Under the pieces are notes generated by a model, which did not search any database, had not been told where the DNA came from, and saw nothing but the letters and a program-made list of their open reading frames with translations. Shown piece by piece: positions 1 to 7,828 of a DNA stretch of 23,669 bases (position 1 is its first letter; every line of letters starts with the position of its first letter). This stretch comes from Paracoccaceae bacterium (GTDB taxonomy: Bacteria > Pseudomonadota > Alphaproteobacteria > Rhodobacterales > Rhodobacteraceae): NCBI GenBank assembly GCA_007121115.1, contig SKMI01000332.1:1-23669 (forward strand), read 5' to 3'. Made by a program: the position numbers and the translations under genes.

Positions 1-1432
1 CGCGCGCCGCATCCGGCTCGCCCACCACCGCGCATTCCAGCACATCCGGATGCGAAAGCAGCGCCGCCTCCACCTCCGGCCCGGCGATGTTGTAGCCCGA
101 GGACACGATCATGTCGTCATTGCGCGCTGCGAAGTGGAAATAGCCGTCCTCGTCCTGGGTGAAGCTGTCACCGGTGATGTTCCAGCCGTTCTGCACATAG
201 TCCCGCTGGCGCGGGTCATCCAGATATCGGCAACCGGTCGGCCCCCGCACCGCCAGCCGCCCCACCTCGCCACGCGGCACTTCCTTCCCTTCGTCATCCA
301 CCACCTTCGCCGCATACCCCGACACCGGGCGCCCGGTGCAGGCCGGGCGGTGATCGTCGAACCGGTTGGTGATGAAGATGTGCAGCATCTCGGTCGCGCC
401 GATCCCGTCCAGCATCGGTTTGCCGGTGCGCGCCATCCACTCCTCATAGACGGGCGCGGGCAGTGTCTCGCCCGCGCTGACGGCGGCGCGGAGCGAGGAC
501 AGGTCGGCCCCTTCCGCCATCGCCTTGAGCATCACCCGGTATGCCGTGGGCGCGGTGAAACAGACCGTGGCGCTGTATTGCTCTATGATCTCGATCAGAT
601 TCGGCGGTGAGGCGTTTTCCAGCAAACACGCCGCCGCCCCGAACCGCAGCGGAAACACCGCCAGCCCGCCGAGGCCGAATGTGAACGCCAGCGGCGGCGA
701 GCCCACGAAGACATCCTCGGGCGTGACCCGCAGCACCTCGCTTGCATAGCCATCGGCGATGATAAGCAGATCGCGGTGGAAATGCATGGTCGCTTTCGGG
801 TTGCCCGTGGTCCCGCTGGTGAACCCCAGCAGCGCCACATCGTCGCGTCCCGTCTGCACCGCATCGAACCGCACGGGCTTCGACAGCGCCACCCGGTCCA
901 GTTCCGCGTCATGGTTGGCGGTGCCGTCGAACCCCACCACCTTGCCCAGGGTTCGCGAGGATTTGGCGCATTGCACCATCTCGTCCATCAGACGCGTGTC
1001 ACAGAGCGCGAGCCCCACCTCGGCCTTGTCGACGATTGCGCCCAGCTCGCCCGCGCGCAGCATGGGCATGGTGTTGACCACCACCGCGCCCGCCTTGGTC
1101 GCCGCCAGCCAGCAGGCCACCATCGCCGGGTTGTTGGCCGACCGGATCAGCACCCGGTTGCCGGGCTTCACGCCATAGTCGCTGACCAGCGCATGGGCGA
1201 TGCGGTTGGTCCAGTCGGTCAGTTCCTTGTAGGTGCGCATCCGCCCGTTGCCGATCAGCGCGGTATGATCGCCGAAGCCGCGTTCCACCATCCGGTCGGT
1301 CAGTTCCACGGCGGCGTTCAGCCATTCGGGGTAATCGAACCCCTCCAGCCGTATTTCCGGCCAGTCCCCGGGCGCAGGCAGCCGGTCGCGGCAGAAACTG
1401 TCCACATGCCCGCTGGGTCCAAGCAGGGTCAT
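1..1432 (-). CDS. abmG: Aryl-CoA ligase, probably 2-aminobenzoate-CoA ligase (3' end outside window)
   Basis: ATP-dependent acyl-CoA synthetase of the ANL (AMP-forming) superfamily, expected to activate 2-aminobenzoate to 2-aminobenzoyl-CoA in the cytoplasm. About 477 codons are visible. They include the P-loop-like motif FTSGTTGNPK (residues 204-213), an adenylate-binding DGIGATEM segment, and the hinge and C-terminal region with DDMIVSSGYNIAGPEVE. The family is usually about 530-550 aa, so the last 50-70 residues, including the catalytic lysine region, lie beyond the left edge. The ATG at 1432 overlaps the RidA-like stop codon by 4 bp, which fixes the start. Sequence alone places it in the benzoate/2-aminobenzoate-CoA ligase group. 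The 2-aminobenzoate assignment rests on the fused monooxygenase/reductase at the head of the same operon. Benzoate or another substituted benzoate remains possible. Confidence 0.82.
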   Translation of the reverse strand, partial: MTLLGPSGHVDSFCRDRLPAPGDWPEIRLEGFDYPEWLNAAVELTDRMVERGFGDHTALIGNGRMRTYKELTDWTNRIAHALVSDYGVKPGNRVLIRSANNPAMVACWLAATKAGAVVVNTMPMLRAGELGAIVDKAEVGLALCDTRLMDEMVQCAKSSRTLGKVVGFDGTANHDAELDRVALSKPVRFDAVQTGRDDVALLGFTSGTTGNPKATMHFHRDLLIIADGYASEVLRVTPEDVFVGSPPLAFTFGLGGLAVFPLRFGAAACLLENASPPNLIEIIEQYSATVCFTAPTAYRVMLKAMAEGADLSSLRAAVSAGETLPAPVYEEWMARTGKPMLDGIGATEMLHIFITNRFDDHRPACTGRPVSGYAAKVVDDEGKEVPRGEVGRLAVRGPTGCRYLDDPRQRDYVQNGWNITGDSFTQDEDGYFHFAARNDDMIVSSGYNIAGPEVEAALLSHPDVLECAVVGEPDAAR

Positions 1433-1851
1433 GACCTGTCCTCCTCCTCCGGGATCACCGCCGTCGCCTCGATCTCCACGAGCGCACGATCCTCCACCAG
1501 CGCCACCACCTGCACCAGCGCCATGGCCGGGTAATGCCGCCCGATGATCGCGCGATAGGCGCGCCCAACCTCGCGCAGGCTGTCAAGGTAAGTGCGCTTG
1601 TCGGTCACATACCAGGTCAGGCGCACCAGATGCTCCGGCCCCGCCCCCGCCTCGGCCAGCACGGCAACAATATTGCGCAGCGCCTGCGCCACCTGCGCGG
1701 CGAATTCGTCGCTCTCGAATTCCTGCGCGGCGTTCCAGCCCACCAGCCCGCCGGTGAACACCATCCGCCCGCGCGCGGCGATCCCGTTCGCGTAGCCCAC
1801 CGCCGGTTTCCAATGCGCCGGGTGCAGCGCCTCATGCGGGGTTTCCGCCAT
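1429..1851 (-). CDS. RidA/YjgF/Rid-family protein (divergent, lacks the usual catalytic arginine)
   Basis: 140-aa Rid-superfamily protein. The family forms homotrimers, and canonical RidA hydrolyses reactive enamines/imines to ketones plus ammonia. The characteristic end is present (VEIEATAV, residues 125-132), as is the central GGLVGWNAA segment. Aligning on the IE-EA-AV block puts a leucine where canonical RidA has the substrate-carboxylate-binding Arg105. The nearest arginine is four residues closer to the block. This resembles the Rid subgroups that are not simple 2-aminoacrylate deaminases. It overlaps the upstream thioesterase by 20 bp and the downstream ligase by 4 bp, so it belongs to the aminobenzoyl-CoA operon. 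I infer that it removes the ring amino group as an enamine/imine after ring reduction, but the substrate is unproven. Confidence 0.85.
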   Translation of the reverse strand: MAETPHEALHPAHWKPAVGYANGIAARGRMVFTGGLVGWNAAQEFESDEFAAQVAQALRNIVAVLAEAGAGPEHLVRLTWYVTDKRTYLDSLREVGRAYRAIIGRHYPAMALVQVVALVEDRALVEIEATAVIPEEEDRS

Positions 1852-2263
1852 CGCCTTCCTCCCTCACCATGACCGCCAGCTTTTCCCGCACCTCCTCGGG
1901 CCAGCGGGTCGGACGGCCATAGCGGTCTACAAAGACCAGCACCGACCGCGCGGTCAGCTTCGGCCCGTCCCCCCCTGCCGCCCGGATGGTCAGATGCAGG
2001 CTCGTCCGCCCCAGCCGCGTCACCGCCAGATCGAAACGCAACCGCTCCCCCAGTCGCGCGGGCGCGTGAAACTCGGTCTCGATCCGCGCGGTGGGCACGG
2101 CATAGCCTTCCTCCACATGCATCCGCGCGAAAGGGTAATGCAGTTCCTCGTCAAAGAAGTTTTCCACCACCGAGTTGATCATCTCGAAAAAACGCGGATA
2201 GAAGACCATCCCCGCCGGATCGCAGTGGTTGAACTCGACCGCGATGACATGCGCATAGCTCAT
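1832..2263 (-). CDS. 4-hydroxybenzoyl-CoA thioesterase-family hotdog protein
   Basis: 143-aa single hotdog-domain acyl-CoA thioesterase. The N-terminal motif EFNHCDPAGMVFYPRFFEM carries the family's catalytic Asp (D15) in the D-PAG-VFYP context of 4-hydroxybenzoyl-CoA thioesterases. The start is set by the ATGA overlap with the acyl-CoA dehydrogenase stop codon, and the end overlaps the RidA-like gene by 20 bp. In an aromatic-CoA operon it may release CoA from a ring-reduced or ring-opened intermediate, or act as a safety valve that recovers CoA from dead-end thioesters. The sequence does not decide between these. Confidence 0.88.
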   Translation of the reverse strand: MSYAHVIAVEFNHCDPAGMVFYPRFFEMINSVVENFFDEELHYPFARMHVEEGYAVPTARIETEFHAPARLGERLRFDLAVTRLGRTSLHLTIRAAGGDGPKLTARSVLVFVDRYGRPTRWPEEVREKLAVMVREEGDGGNPA

Positions 2264-3405
2264 GGCGCCCCTTCCAGCGCCGCCCGCGCGATAACGATCT
2301 TCTGCACGTCGCTGGCGCCTTCGTAGATGCGCAGGGCGCGGATCTCACGGTAAAGCGCTTCCACCACCTCGCCGCGCCGCACCCCGTCGCCGCCGAAAAG
2401 CTGCACCGCCGTGTCGATCACCTTCTGCGCGGTCTCGGTGGCGTGCAGCTTGGCCATGGCGGCCTCGCGCGTGATCCGTGCGGCGCCCTTGTCCTTGGCG
2501 TGGGCGGCGCGATAGACCAGCAGCGCACTGGCGTCGATCCCCAGCGCCATGTCGGCCAGATGCCCCTGGACCATCTGCAATTCGGCCATCGGCGCGCCGA
2601 AAAGCCGCCGCGCCCGCACCCGGCCCAACGCCGCGTCCAGCGCGCGCCGCGCCATGCCCAGCGCCGCCGCCCCCACCGTGGGGCGAAAATGATCCAGCAC
2701 CGCCATGGCCTGTTTGAACCCCGCCCCCGGCGCGCCGATCAGCGCGCCGCCGGGCAGGCGCAGGTCCGTCATGCGCAGATGCGCCAGCGGGTGCGGGGCC
2801 ATCACCTCGATCCGCGCCACCACCTCCAGCCCAGGCGTGTCGGCGGGCATCAGGAAGGCCGATAGCCCCCGCGCCCCCGGCGCCTCCCCCGTGCGGGCGA
2901 TCACCACGAAGACATCGGCAATCCCCCCGTTCGAGATATACGTCTTCTCGCCGTTCAGCACCCAGCCGTCGCCGTCGCGTACCGCCGATGCCGTGGACGC
3001 CGCCACGTCCGAGCCCGAGCCCGGCTCGGTCAGCGCAAACCCCGCGATCGCCGCCCCCGCGCGCGTCCGCGAAAGCCACTCCCGCTGCGCCGCGTCGCCG
3101 AACAGCGTCACAGCCCCCATGCCCAACCCCTGCATGGCAAAGGCGAAATCGGCCAGCGCATCGTGGCGCGCCAGCGTCTCGCGGATCAGGCACAGCGTGC
3201 GCACATCCAGCCGCGCGCCCGCCTCCACCCCGGTATGCGCCAACCACCCTGCGTCCCCCAGCGCCGCCACCAGTCCCCGGCAGGCCGCGTCCACATCGCC
3301 GTGATCCACCGGCAGATGCGCCGCGCACCAATCCTCCAGCCGCGCGGCCAGATCGCGGTGCCGATCCTCGAAGAACGGCCAGTCCAGATAGCTCCGATCC
3401 GCCAC
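2260..3405 (-). CDS. Acyl-CoA dehydrogenase
   Basis: FAD-dependent acyl-CoA dehydrogenase of about 381 aa, normal for the family. The middle beta-domain signature FALTEPGSGSDVAAS and the C-terminal motif IYEGASDVQKIVIAR are present. The latter contains the glutamate (E362 with this start) at the catalytic-base position of medium-chain dehydrogenases. It should introduce a 2,3-double bond into an acyl- or alicyclic-CoA and pass electrons to ETF. I chose the GTG at 3405, preceded by GGAG nine bases upstream. An in-frame TTG at 3420 would add five residues. It is the only gene in the operon not overlapping its upstream neighbour: 69 bp containing hairpins and a dispersed repeat separate it from the crotonase gene. 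The 3' end overlaps the thioesterase by 4 bp. Confidence 0.9.
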   Translation of the reverse strand: MADRSYLDWPFFEDRHRDLAARLEDWCAAHLPVDHGDVDAACRGLVAALGDAGWLAHTGVEAGARLDVRTLCLIRETLARHDALADFAFAMQGLGMGAVTLFGDAAQREWLSRTRAGAAIAGFALTEPGSGSDVAASTASAVRDGDGWVLNGEKTYISNGGIADVFVVIARTGEAPGARGLSAFLMPADTPGLEVVARIEVMAPHPLAHLRMTDLRLPGGALIGAPGAGFKQAMAVLDHFRPTVGAAALGMARRALDAALGRVRARRLFGAPMAELQMVQGHLADMALGIDASALLVYRAAHAKDKGAARITREAAMAKLHATETAQKVIDTAVQLFGGDGVRRGEVVEALYREIRALRIYEGASDVQKIVIARAALEGAP

Positions 3406-3427
3406 TTCATCTTGCTCCAAATACCCC
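3406..3427 (-). repeat. Short dispersed intergenic repeat, copy 1
   Basis: Read on the minus strand this is GGGG followed by TATTTGGAGCAAGATGAA. The same 22-bp string with one substitution (A to G) recurs at 12717-12738 on the plus strand, and both copies are preceded by a CTCC-(GC-rich)-GGGG run. Here it lies immediately upstream of the acyl-CoA dehydrogenase start and supplies its GGAG. The match is far too long to be chance in 24 kb. I believe similar strings occur between genes in other Rhodobacteraceae, but could not check. Confidence 0.75.
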
Positions 3428-3433
3428 GGGGGA

Positions 3434-3467
3434 GTCGCCGCAACGCGGCGACGGGGGCAGCGCCCCC
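3434..3467 (-). other. Two adjacent perfect hairpins in the only real gap of the operon
   Basis: Just after the crotonase stop codon (minus strand) come GGGGGC-GCT-GCCCCC (3453-3467) and GTCGCCGC-GTT-GCGGCGAC (3434-3452). These are perfect stems of 6 and 8 bp with 3-nt loops. Neither is followed by a U-tract. They could attenuate readthrough, stabilise the upstream mRNA segment, or be part of the adjacent repeat element. The inverted repeats are seen directly; the role is inference. Confidence 0.55.
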
Positions 3468-3474
3468 AACCCCG

Positions 3475-4302
3475 TCAATCCCCCTCGAACACCGGCTTTT
3501 CCTTCGCGATGAACGCCCGATAGGCACGCTCGAAATCCCGGGTCTGCATGCAGATCGCCTGCGCCTGCGCCTCGGCCTCGATCGCCTGCTCCAGACCCAT
3601 GTTCCATTCCTGATTGAGCTGCGTCTTGGTGATCCCGTGGGCGAATGTCGGCCCCGCCGCCAGCCGCCCCGCCAGCGCCAGCGCCGCCCCCTCCAGCGCG
3701 TCCCCCGGATGCAGCGCGTTCCAGAAGCCCCAGGCCAGCCCTTCCTCGGCCCGCATGGACCGGCCGGTATAGAGAAGCTCCGCCGCGCGCCCCTGCCCGA
3801 TGATCCGGGGAAGCATGGCGCAGGCGCCCATGTCGCAGCCCGCCAGGCCGACGCGGGTGAACAGGAAAGCGCAGACCGCATCCGGCGTGGCCAGCCGCAG
3901 GTCCGAGGCCATGGCCATGATCGCCCCGGCCCCCACCGCCACCCCGTCCACGGCGGCAATCACCGGCTTGCCGCAGCCGATCATGGCCTTGACCAGATCG
4001 CCGGTCATGCGGGTGAACGCCAGCAAGTCGCGCATTTCCATGTCCACCAGCGGCCCGATGATCTCGTGGACATCGCCACCCGAACAGAAATTCCCGCCGT
4101 TCGGGGCGATGACCACCACATCCACATCGCCCGCATGGGCCAGCGCGCGGAAGGTCTCGCGCAATTCGGCGTAGCTGTCAAAGGTCAGGGGGTTCTTGCG
4201 CCCGGGACGGTTCAGCCGGATCATGGCGATCCGGTCGCGCCATTCCCACAGGAAATGCTCGGGCGCGTGCCCGGCCATGGCGGTGGTGCCGAACCCGCTC
4301 AT
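3475..4302 (-). CDS. Crotonase-fold (enoyl-CoA hydratase/isomerase family) protein with atypical active site
   Basis: 275-aa member of the crotonase superfamily. The oxyanion-hole region NFCSGGDVHE (71-80) and the second glycine-rich loop VAVGAGAIMA (121-130) are clear. Aligned to rat mitochondrial crotonase, the two catalytic glutamates (E144, E164) are replaced by I128 and F148. An aspartate (D157, in GLAGCDMGA) falls where dienoyl-CoA isomerase has its catalytic Asp204. A standard syn-hydratase mechanism is therefore unlikely. Isomerase, lyase or ring-hydrolase chemistry is more plausible, and within this operon it may act on the alicyclic CoA intermediate. The start is fixed by a 4-bp overlap with the MarR stop codon. 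The 3' end is followed by two hairpins and the acyl-CoA dehydrogenase. Confidence 0.88.
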   Translation of the reverse strand: MSGFGTTAMAGHAPEHFLWEWRDRIAMIRLNRPGRKNPLTFDSYAELRETFRALAHAGDVDVVVIAPNGGNFCSGGDVHEIIGPLVDMEMRDLLAFTRMTGDLVKAMIGCGKPVIAAVDGVAVGAGAIMAMASDLRLATPDAVCAFLFTRVGLAGCDMGACAMLPRIIGQGRAAELLYTGRSMRAEEGLAWGFWNALHPGDALEGAALALAGRLAAGPTFAHGITKTQLNQEWNMGLEQAIEAEAQAQAICMQTRDFERAYRAFIAKEKPVFEGD

Positions 4303-4772
4303 CCCTTCTTCTCCGGCACGGTGCCGGAACCAGGGCGCAGCCGGTGCATCACCCCGCGCAGCGCGTCCAGATCCTCGGCCCTCAGCCCTGCGAGCAGCTT
4401 GTTCACCTCGCGCTCGTGGTCGGCGGCCAGGTCCTCGAACCGCCGGTGGCCCAGTTCGGTCAGCGCCACATGCACCGTGCGCCGGTCGTCGGGCGCAGGC
4501 GTGCGCCGCGCCAGCCCGTCGCGCTCCAACCGGTCCACCACGGCGGTGGCGTTGCCGTTCGACACCAGCAGCCGACGGCTCAGCTCCGACATGCTCATCG
4601 GCCCGCCGCTGGCGTGCAGCGCGGCCATCACGTCGAAGCGCGGGAGCGTGGTCGCATGCTCCACCCGCAGGAACTCGCGCAGGTGGTTCTCCACTTGCCG
4701 TGCCACGCCCAGCATCCGCAGCCAGGCCCGCAACCGCCGCTTGGAGAGCAGTTCCTCCGATGGTTCGCTCAT
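4299..4772 (-). CDS. MarR-family transcriptional regulator
   Basis: 157-aa winged-helix regulator. The helix-turn-helix region (about 61-85, with SELSRRLLVSNGNATAVVDR) and the wing with the typical DDRR motif (95-98) are both present. Helical dimerisation segments flank them. It overlaps the SDR gene upstream and the crotonase gene downstream by 4 bp each, so it is co-transcribed with the catabolic genes. MarR proteins in aromatic-CoA operons commonly repress and are released by a CoA-thioester pathway intermediate (CouR and BadR are characterised cases). I infer the same here, with 2-aminobenzoyl-CoA or a downstream intermediate as inducer. The palindrome at 7829-7848 is the likely binding site, giving autoregulation. 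Confidence 0.9.
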   Translation of the reverse strand: MSEPSEELLSKRRLRAWLRMLGVARQVENHLREFLRVEHATTLPRFDVMAALHASGGPMSMSELSRRLLVSNGNATAVVDRLERDGLARRTPAPDDRRTVHVALTELGHRRFEDLAADHEREVNKLLAGLRAEDLDALRGVMHRLRPGSGTVPEKKG

Positions 4773-5491
4773 GTCTCCCCCCCAGATACCGACAGCGCAT
4801 GCCCGTTCACCATAGCCGCTTGCGCCGAGGCAAGGAACCGTGCGGCGGCCACAACCTCGCCGGGAGTCACCAGCCGCCCCACGGGGTTGCCCTCCACCAC
4901 CCTGGCCAGTGCGGCGTCGCGCTCCAGCCCGTAGCGGTCCTGCACCGATTGCACCGCCGCCTCGGCCAGCGGCGTGTCCACGAAACCGGGGCAGATGGCG
5001 TTGCAGGTGATGCCGCGTTTCGCCACCTCCAGCGCGACCGAGCGCACCAGCCCCAGCACCCCGTGCTTCGCGGCCGCATAGGCCGCGATCGTCGGCCCGC
5101 CCTTCAGGCTCGCGGTCGAGGCCATGGCGATCAGCCGCCCCCCCGCGCCCATCCCTGCAAGTGCCGCCCGGAAGGTCAGGAAGGTGCCGGTCAGGTTCAC
5201 CGCCAGCGTGTGGTTCCAGTCCGCCAGCGTGGTGTTGCGCAGCTTCCCGGCCACACCCCCGCCCGCATTGGCGATCACCACGTCGAAAGGCGCGTCGAAC
5301 AGGGCCGCGACCGAGTCCTCGTCGGTCACATCCGCCTCGCGGCACACCATCCCGCGCCCGCCATCGGTTTCGCGCAGCGCCTCCATCCGCCGCCCGCTGA
5401 TCGTCACCGCGTCGCCTGCATCGGCGAAATCGCGGGCCAGTGCGCGACCGATGCCCGAGCCGCCGCCGGTGATCAGCACGCGCCGGGTCAT
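4769..5491 (-). CDS. Short-chain dehydrogenase/reductase (probable 3-hydroxyacyl-CoA dehydrogenase role)
   Basis: 240-aa classical SDR. The NAD(P)-binding motif TGGGSGIG (8-15), NAG motif (75-77), catalytic Ser125 and Y138-x3-K142 are all present at the usual spacing. The visible end is LSVSGGET. The start at 5491 overlaps the stop codon of the monooxygenase/reductase by 4 bp, and the gene's own stop overlaps the MarR start. Its position second in a 2-aminobenzoyl-CoA operon suggests that it oxidises a hydroxyl or reduces a ketone on the alicyclic or ring-opened CoA intermediate, in the manner of a beta-oxidation 3-hydroxyacyl-CoA dehydrogenase. The family assignment is firm, the substrate is inferred. 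Confidence 0.9.
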   Translation of the reverse strand: MTRRVLITGGGSGIGRALARDFADAGDAVTISGRRMEALRETDGGRGMVCREADVTDEDSVAALFDAPFDVVIANAGGGVAGKLRNTTLADWNHTLAVNLTGTFLTFRAALAGMGAGGRLIAMASTASLKGGPTIAAYAAAKHGVLGLVRSVALEVAKRGITCNAICPGFVDTPLAEAAVQSVQDRYGLERDAALARVVEGNPVGRLVTPGEVVAAARFLASAQAAMVNGHALSVSGGET

Positions 5492-7782
5492 GCGCGGATA
5501 TCCTCGGCCTGCTGCGCGGCGCGTTCGGCCAGCCGCCGGGCCTGATCGCGCCCGGCCAGGTAGGGGTCGGGCCATTGCGTGCCCGTATCCCCCAGCGCGG
5601 TCGCGGCATGCAGCGTCCAGTAGGGATCGGCCAGATGCGGACGCGCGAGGCAGACCAGATCGGCGCGCCCGGCCATCAGGATCGAGTTCACATGGTCCGC
5701 CTCGTAGATATTGCCGACCGCCATGGTGGGGATCCCGGCCTCATTCCGGATGCGGTCGCTGAACGGGGTCTGGAACATGCGGCCATAGACCGGCTGCGCC
5801 TCCGTGCTCGTCTGCCCGGCGGAGACGTCGATGATATCCGCCCCCGCCGCGCGAAAGGCGCGGGCGATGGACACCGCGTCTTCGGGGGTGACGCCGTCAT
5901 CGCCGCGCCAGTCATGGGCCGAAATCCGCACCGACATGGGCTTCTCCGCGGGCCAGACCGCGCGCATGGCGGCGAACACCTCCAGCGGGTAGCGCAGGCG
6001 GTTTTCGATTGATCCGCCGTAGTCGTCGGTGCGGATGTTGGACACCGGGCTGATGAAGCTGGAAATCAGGTAGCCGTGCGCCGCGTGCAGCTCGACCATG
6101 TCGAACCCCGCGCGCCCGGCCATTTCCGTCGCCGCCACGAACTGGTCGCGCACTGTGTCCATGTCGGCGCGGGTCATTTCGCGCGGCACAGCGTTGCGGT
6201 CGGACCAGGGGATGGGGCTCGCGCTCATGATCGGCCAGTTGCCGGTCGCAAGGGGCGCGTCCATCTCCTCCCACCCCAGTTGCGTGGACCCCTTGCGCCC
6301 GGAATGGCCGATCTGGCAGCAGGTTTTCGCCTGCGTCTCGGCGTGGACAAAATCCACCAGCCGCCGCCACGCGGCCTCATGCTCCGGCGCATAGAGCCCC
6401 GGACAGCCCCGCGTGATCCGACCCTCGGGCGAGACGCAGGTCATTTCGGTATAGACCAGCCCCGCGCCGCCCTTGGCGCGTTCGGCGTAGTGCGCGAAGT
6501 GCCAGTCGGTGGGGCAGCCATCGACGGCCTTGTACTGCGCCATGGGCGAAACGACGACGCGGTTCTGCACCTCCATGCCCCTCAGGCAGAAGGGCTGGAA
6601 CATGGGCGCGCGGCCCGGCTGGCCCCCGGCCTGCTCTGCAAACCAGTCCTCGGCCCGGCCCAGCCAGACCGGGTCGCGCAGGCGCAGGTTCTCGTGGCTG
6701 ATCCGCTGGCTGCGGGTCAGCAGGGAATAGGCGAACTGGATTGGCGGCATGTCCAGGTAGCGCTCCACCTCCTCGAACCACTCGAGCGAGTTGCGCGCGG
6801 CCGATTGCAGGCGCAGCACTTCCAGCCGCCGCTCCTCCTGATAGCGCCGGAACGCCGTCTGCATGTCCGGTTCGGAATGCAGATACTCGGCCAGCGCGAT
6901 GGCCGAATCGAAGGCCAGCCGCGTGCCCGAGCCGATGGAGAAATGCCCCGTGGCCGCCGCATCGCCCATCAGCACCACGTTTTCGTGATACCAGCGCTCG
7001 CAGATCACGCGCGGGAACTGCATCCACACCGCCGAACCGCGCAGATGGGCCGCGTTGGACATCAACGCGTGCCCGTCCAGATGCGCGGCAAAGATACGGC
7101 GGCAGGTCTCGACAGTCTCTTCCTTCGACATGCCTTCGAACCCCCAGCGCTCCCATGTCTCGGGCAGGCATTCCACGATGAAGGTCGCGGTGTTGTCGTC
7201 GAACTGGTAGACATGCGCCCAGACCCAGCCGTGTTCGGTGCGCTCGAAGATGAAGGTAAAGGCATCGTCGAACTTGGCGTGGGTGCCCAGCCAGACGAAC
7301 TTGCACCGGCGGGTGTCGATGTCGGGGCGGAAGACCTCGGCGTATTCGCCGCGCACCCGCGAGTTGATCCCGTCGCAGGCCACCACCAGGTCATACTCCT
7401 GCCGATAACGCTCGGCGGCCTCGAACTCGGTCTCGAAGCGCAGCACCACGCCCAGCTCGCGTGCGCGCTCCTGCAGCAGGATCAGCATCGCCTTGCGCCC
7501 GATCCCCGCGAACCCGTGCCCGCCCGAGACCGTCCGGTGCCCAGCATGGACCACGGCGATATCGTCCCAATAGGCGAACTGGCTGCGGATCGCCTCGGTG
7601 GACTCGGGGTCATTGCGCGCCATCCGCTCCAGCGCGTCATCGGACAGCACCACGCCCCAGCCGAACGTGTCATTGGCGCGGTTGCGCTCCAGCACGGTCA
7701 CGTCGTGGGACGGATCGCGCAGCTTCATGGATATGGCGAAATACAGCCCCGCGGGCCCGCCGCCCAGACACAGGATTCGCAT
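5488..7782 (-). CDS. abmA: Bifunctional 2-aminobenzoyl-CoA monooxygenase/reductase (FAD hydroxylase fused to OYE-type reductase)
   Basis: 764-aa fusion. Residues 1 to about 380 are a single-component flavin monooxygenase: GGGPAG at 7-12, a DG motif at 137-138, and GDAAATGHFSIGSGTRLA with the FAD ribityl-binding GD at 273-274. This half resembles salicylyl-CoA 5-hydroxylase. Residues about 394-745 are an old-yellow-enzyme/NADH:flavin oxidoreductase barrel (FQPFCLRGMEVQNRVVVSPM; active-site H566/H569 in ELHAAHGYL). This exact fusion is known from Azoarcus evansii 2-aminobenzoyl-CoA monooxygenase/reductase, which hydroxylates and then reduces the ring without oxygenolytic cleavage. I chose the ATG at 7782 because it directly opens the FAD-binding strand. 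An in-frame ATG at 7830 lies inside the palindromic operator and would leave almost no leader. It is first gene of the operon. The fold assignments are firm; the exact substrate follows from the family. Confidence 0.9.
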   Translation of the reverse strand: MRILCLGGGPAGLYFAISMKLRDPSHDVTVLERNRANDTFGWGVVLSDDALERMARNDPESTEAIRSQFAYWDDIAVVHAGHRTVSGGHGFAGIGRKAMLILLQERARELGVVLRFETEFEAAERYRQEYDLVVACDGINSRVRGEYAEVFRPDIDTRRCKFVWLGTHAKFDDAFTFIFERTEHGWVWAHVYQFDDNTATFIVECLPETWERWGFEGMSKEETVETCRRIFAAHLDGHALMSNAAHLRGSAVWMQFPRVICERWYHENVVLMGDAAATGHFSIGSGTRLAFDSAIALAEYLHSEPDMQTAFRRYQEERRLEVLRLQSAARNSLEWFEEVERYLDMPPIQFAYSLLTRSQRISHENLRLRDPVWLGRAEDWFAEQAGGQPGRAPMFQPFCLRGMEVQNRVVVSPMAQYKAVDGCPTDWHFAHYAERAKGGAGLVYTEMTCVSPEGRITRGCPGLYAPEHEAAWRRLVDFVHAETQAKTCCQIGHSGRKGSTQLGWEEMDAPLATGNWPIMSASPIPWSDRNAVPREMTRADMDTVRDQFVAATEMAGRAGFDMVELHAAHGYLISSFISPVSNIRTDDYGGSIENRLRYPLEVFAAMRAVWPAEKPMSVRISAHDWRGDDGVTPEDAVSIARAFRAAGADIIDVSAGQTSTEAQPVYGRMFQTPFSDRIRNEAGIPTMAVGNIYEADHVNSILMAGRADLVCLARPHLADPYWTLHAATALGDTGTQWPDPYLAGRDQARRLAERAAQQAEDIRA

Positions 7783-7828
7783 GCCAGCCCCCGCGATTGA
7801 CTGCGCGCAGCGTGCCACGCGCCGGGTC

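Noticed and set aside
2345..3331. 328-codon minus-strand frame rich in Gly/Arg/Ala
   Set aside because: Alternative frame of the acyl-CoA dehydrogenase gene. It gives low-complexity protein, whereas the other frame carries all the family motifs.
4303..4800. Extension of the crotonase frame upstream to 4800
   Set aside because: That region codes for the MarR protein in another frame, and the crotonase ATG at 4302 has a standard 4-bp overlap.
6076..7800. 574-codon plus-strand open frame opposite the monooxygenase/reductase
   Set aside because: Shadow of a well-supported minus-strand gene; no domain signature, and composition typical of a high-GC antisense frame.
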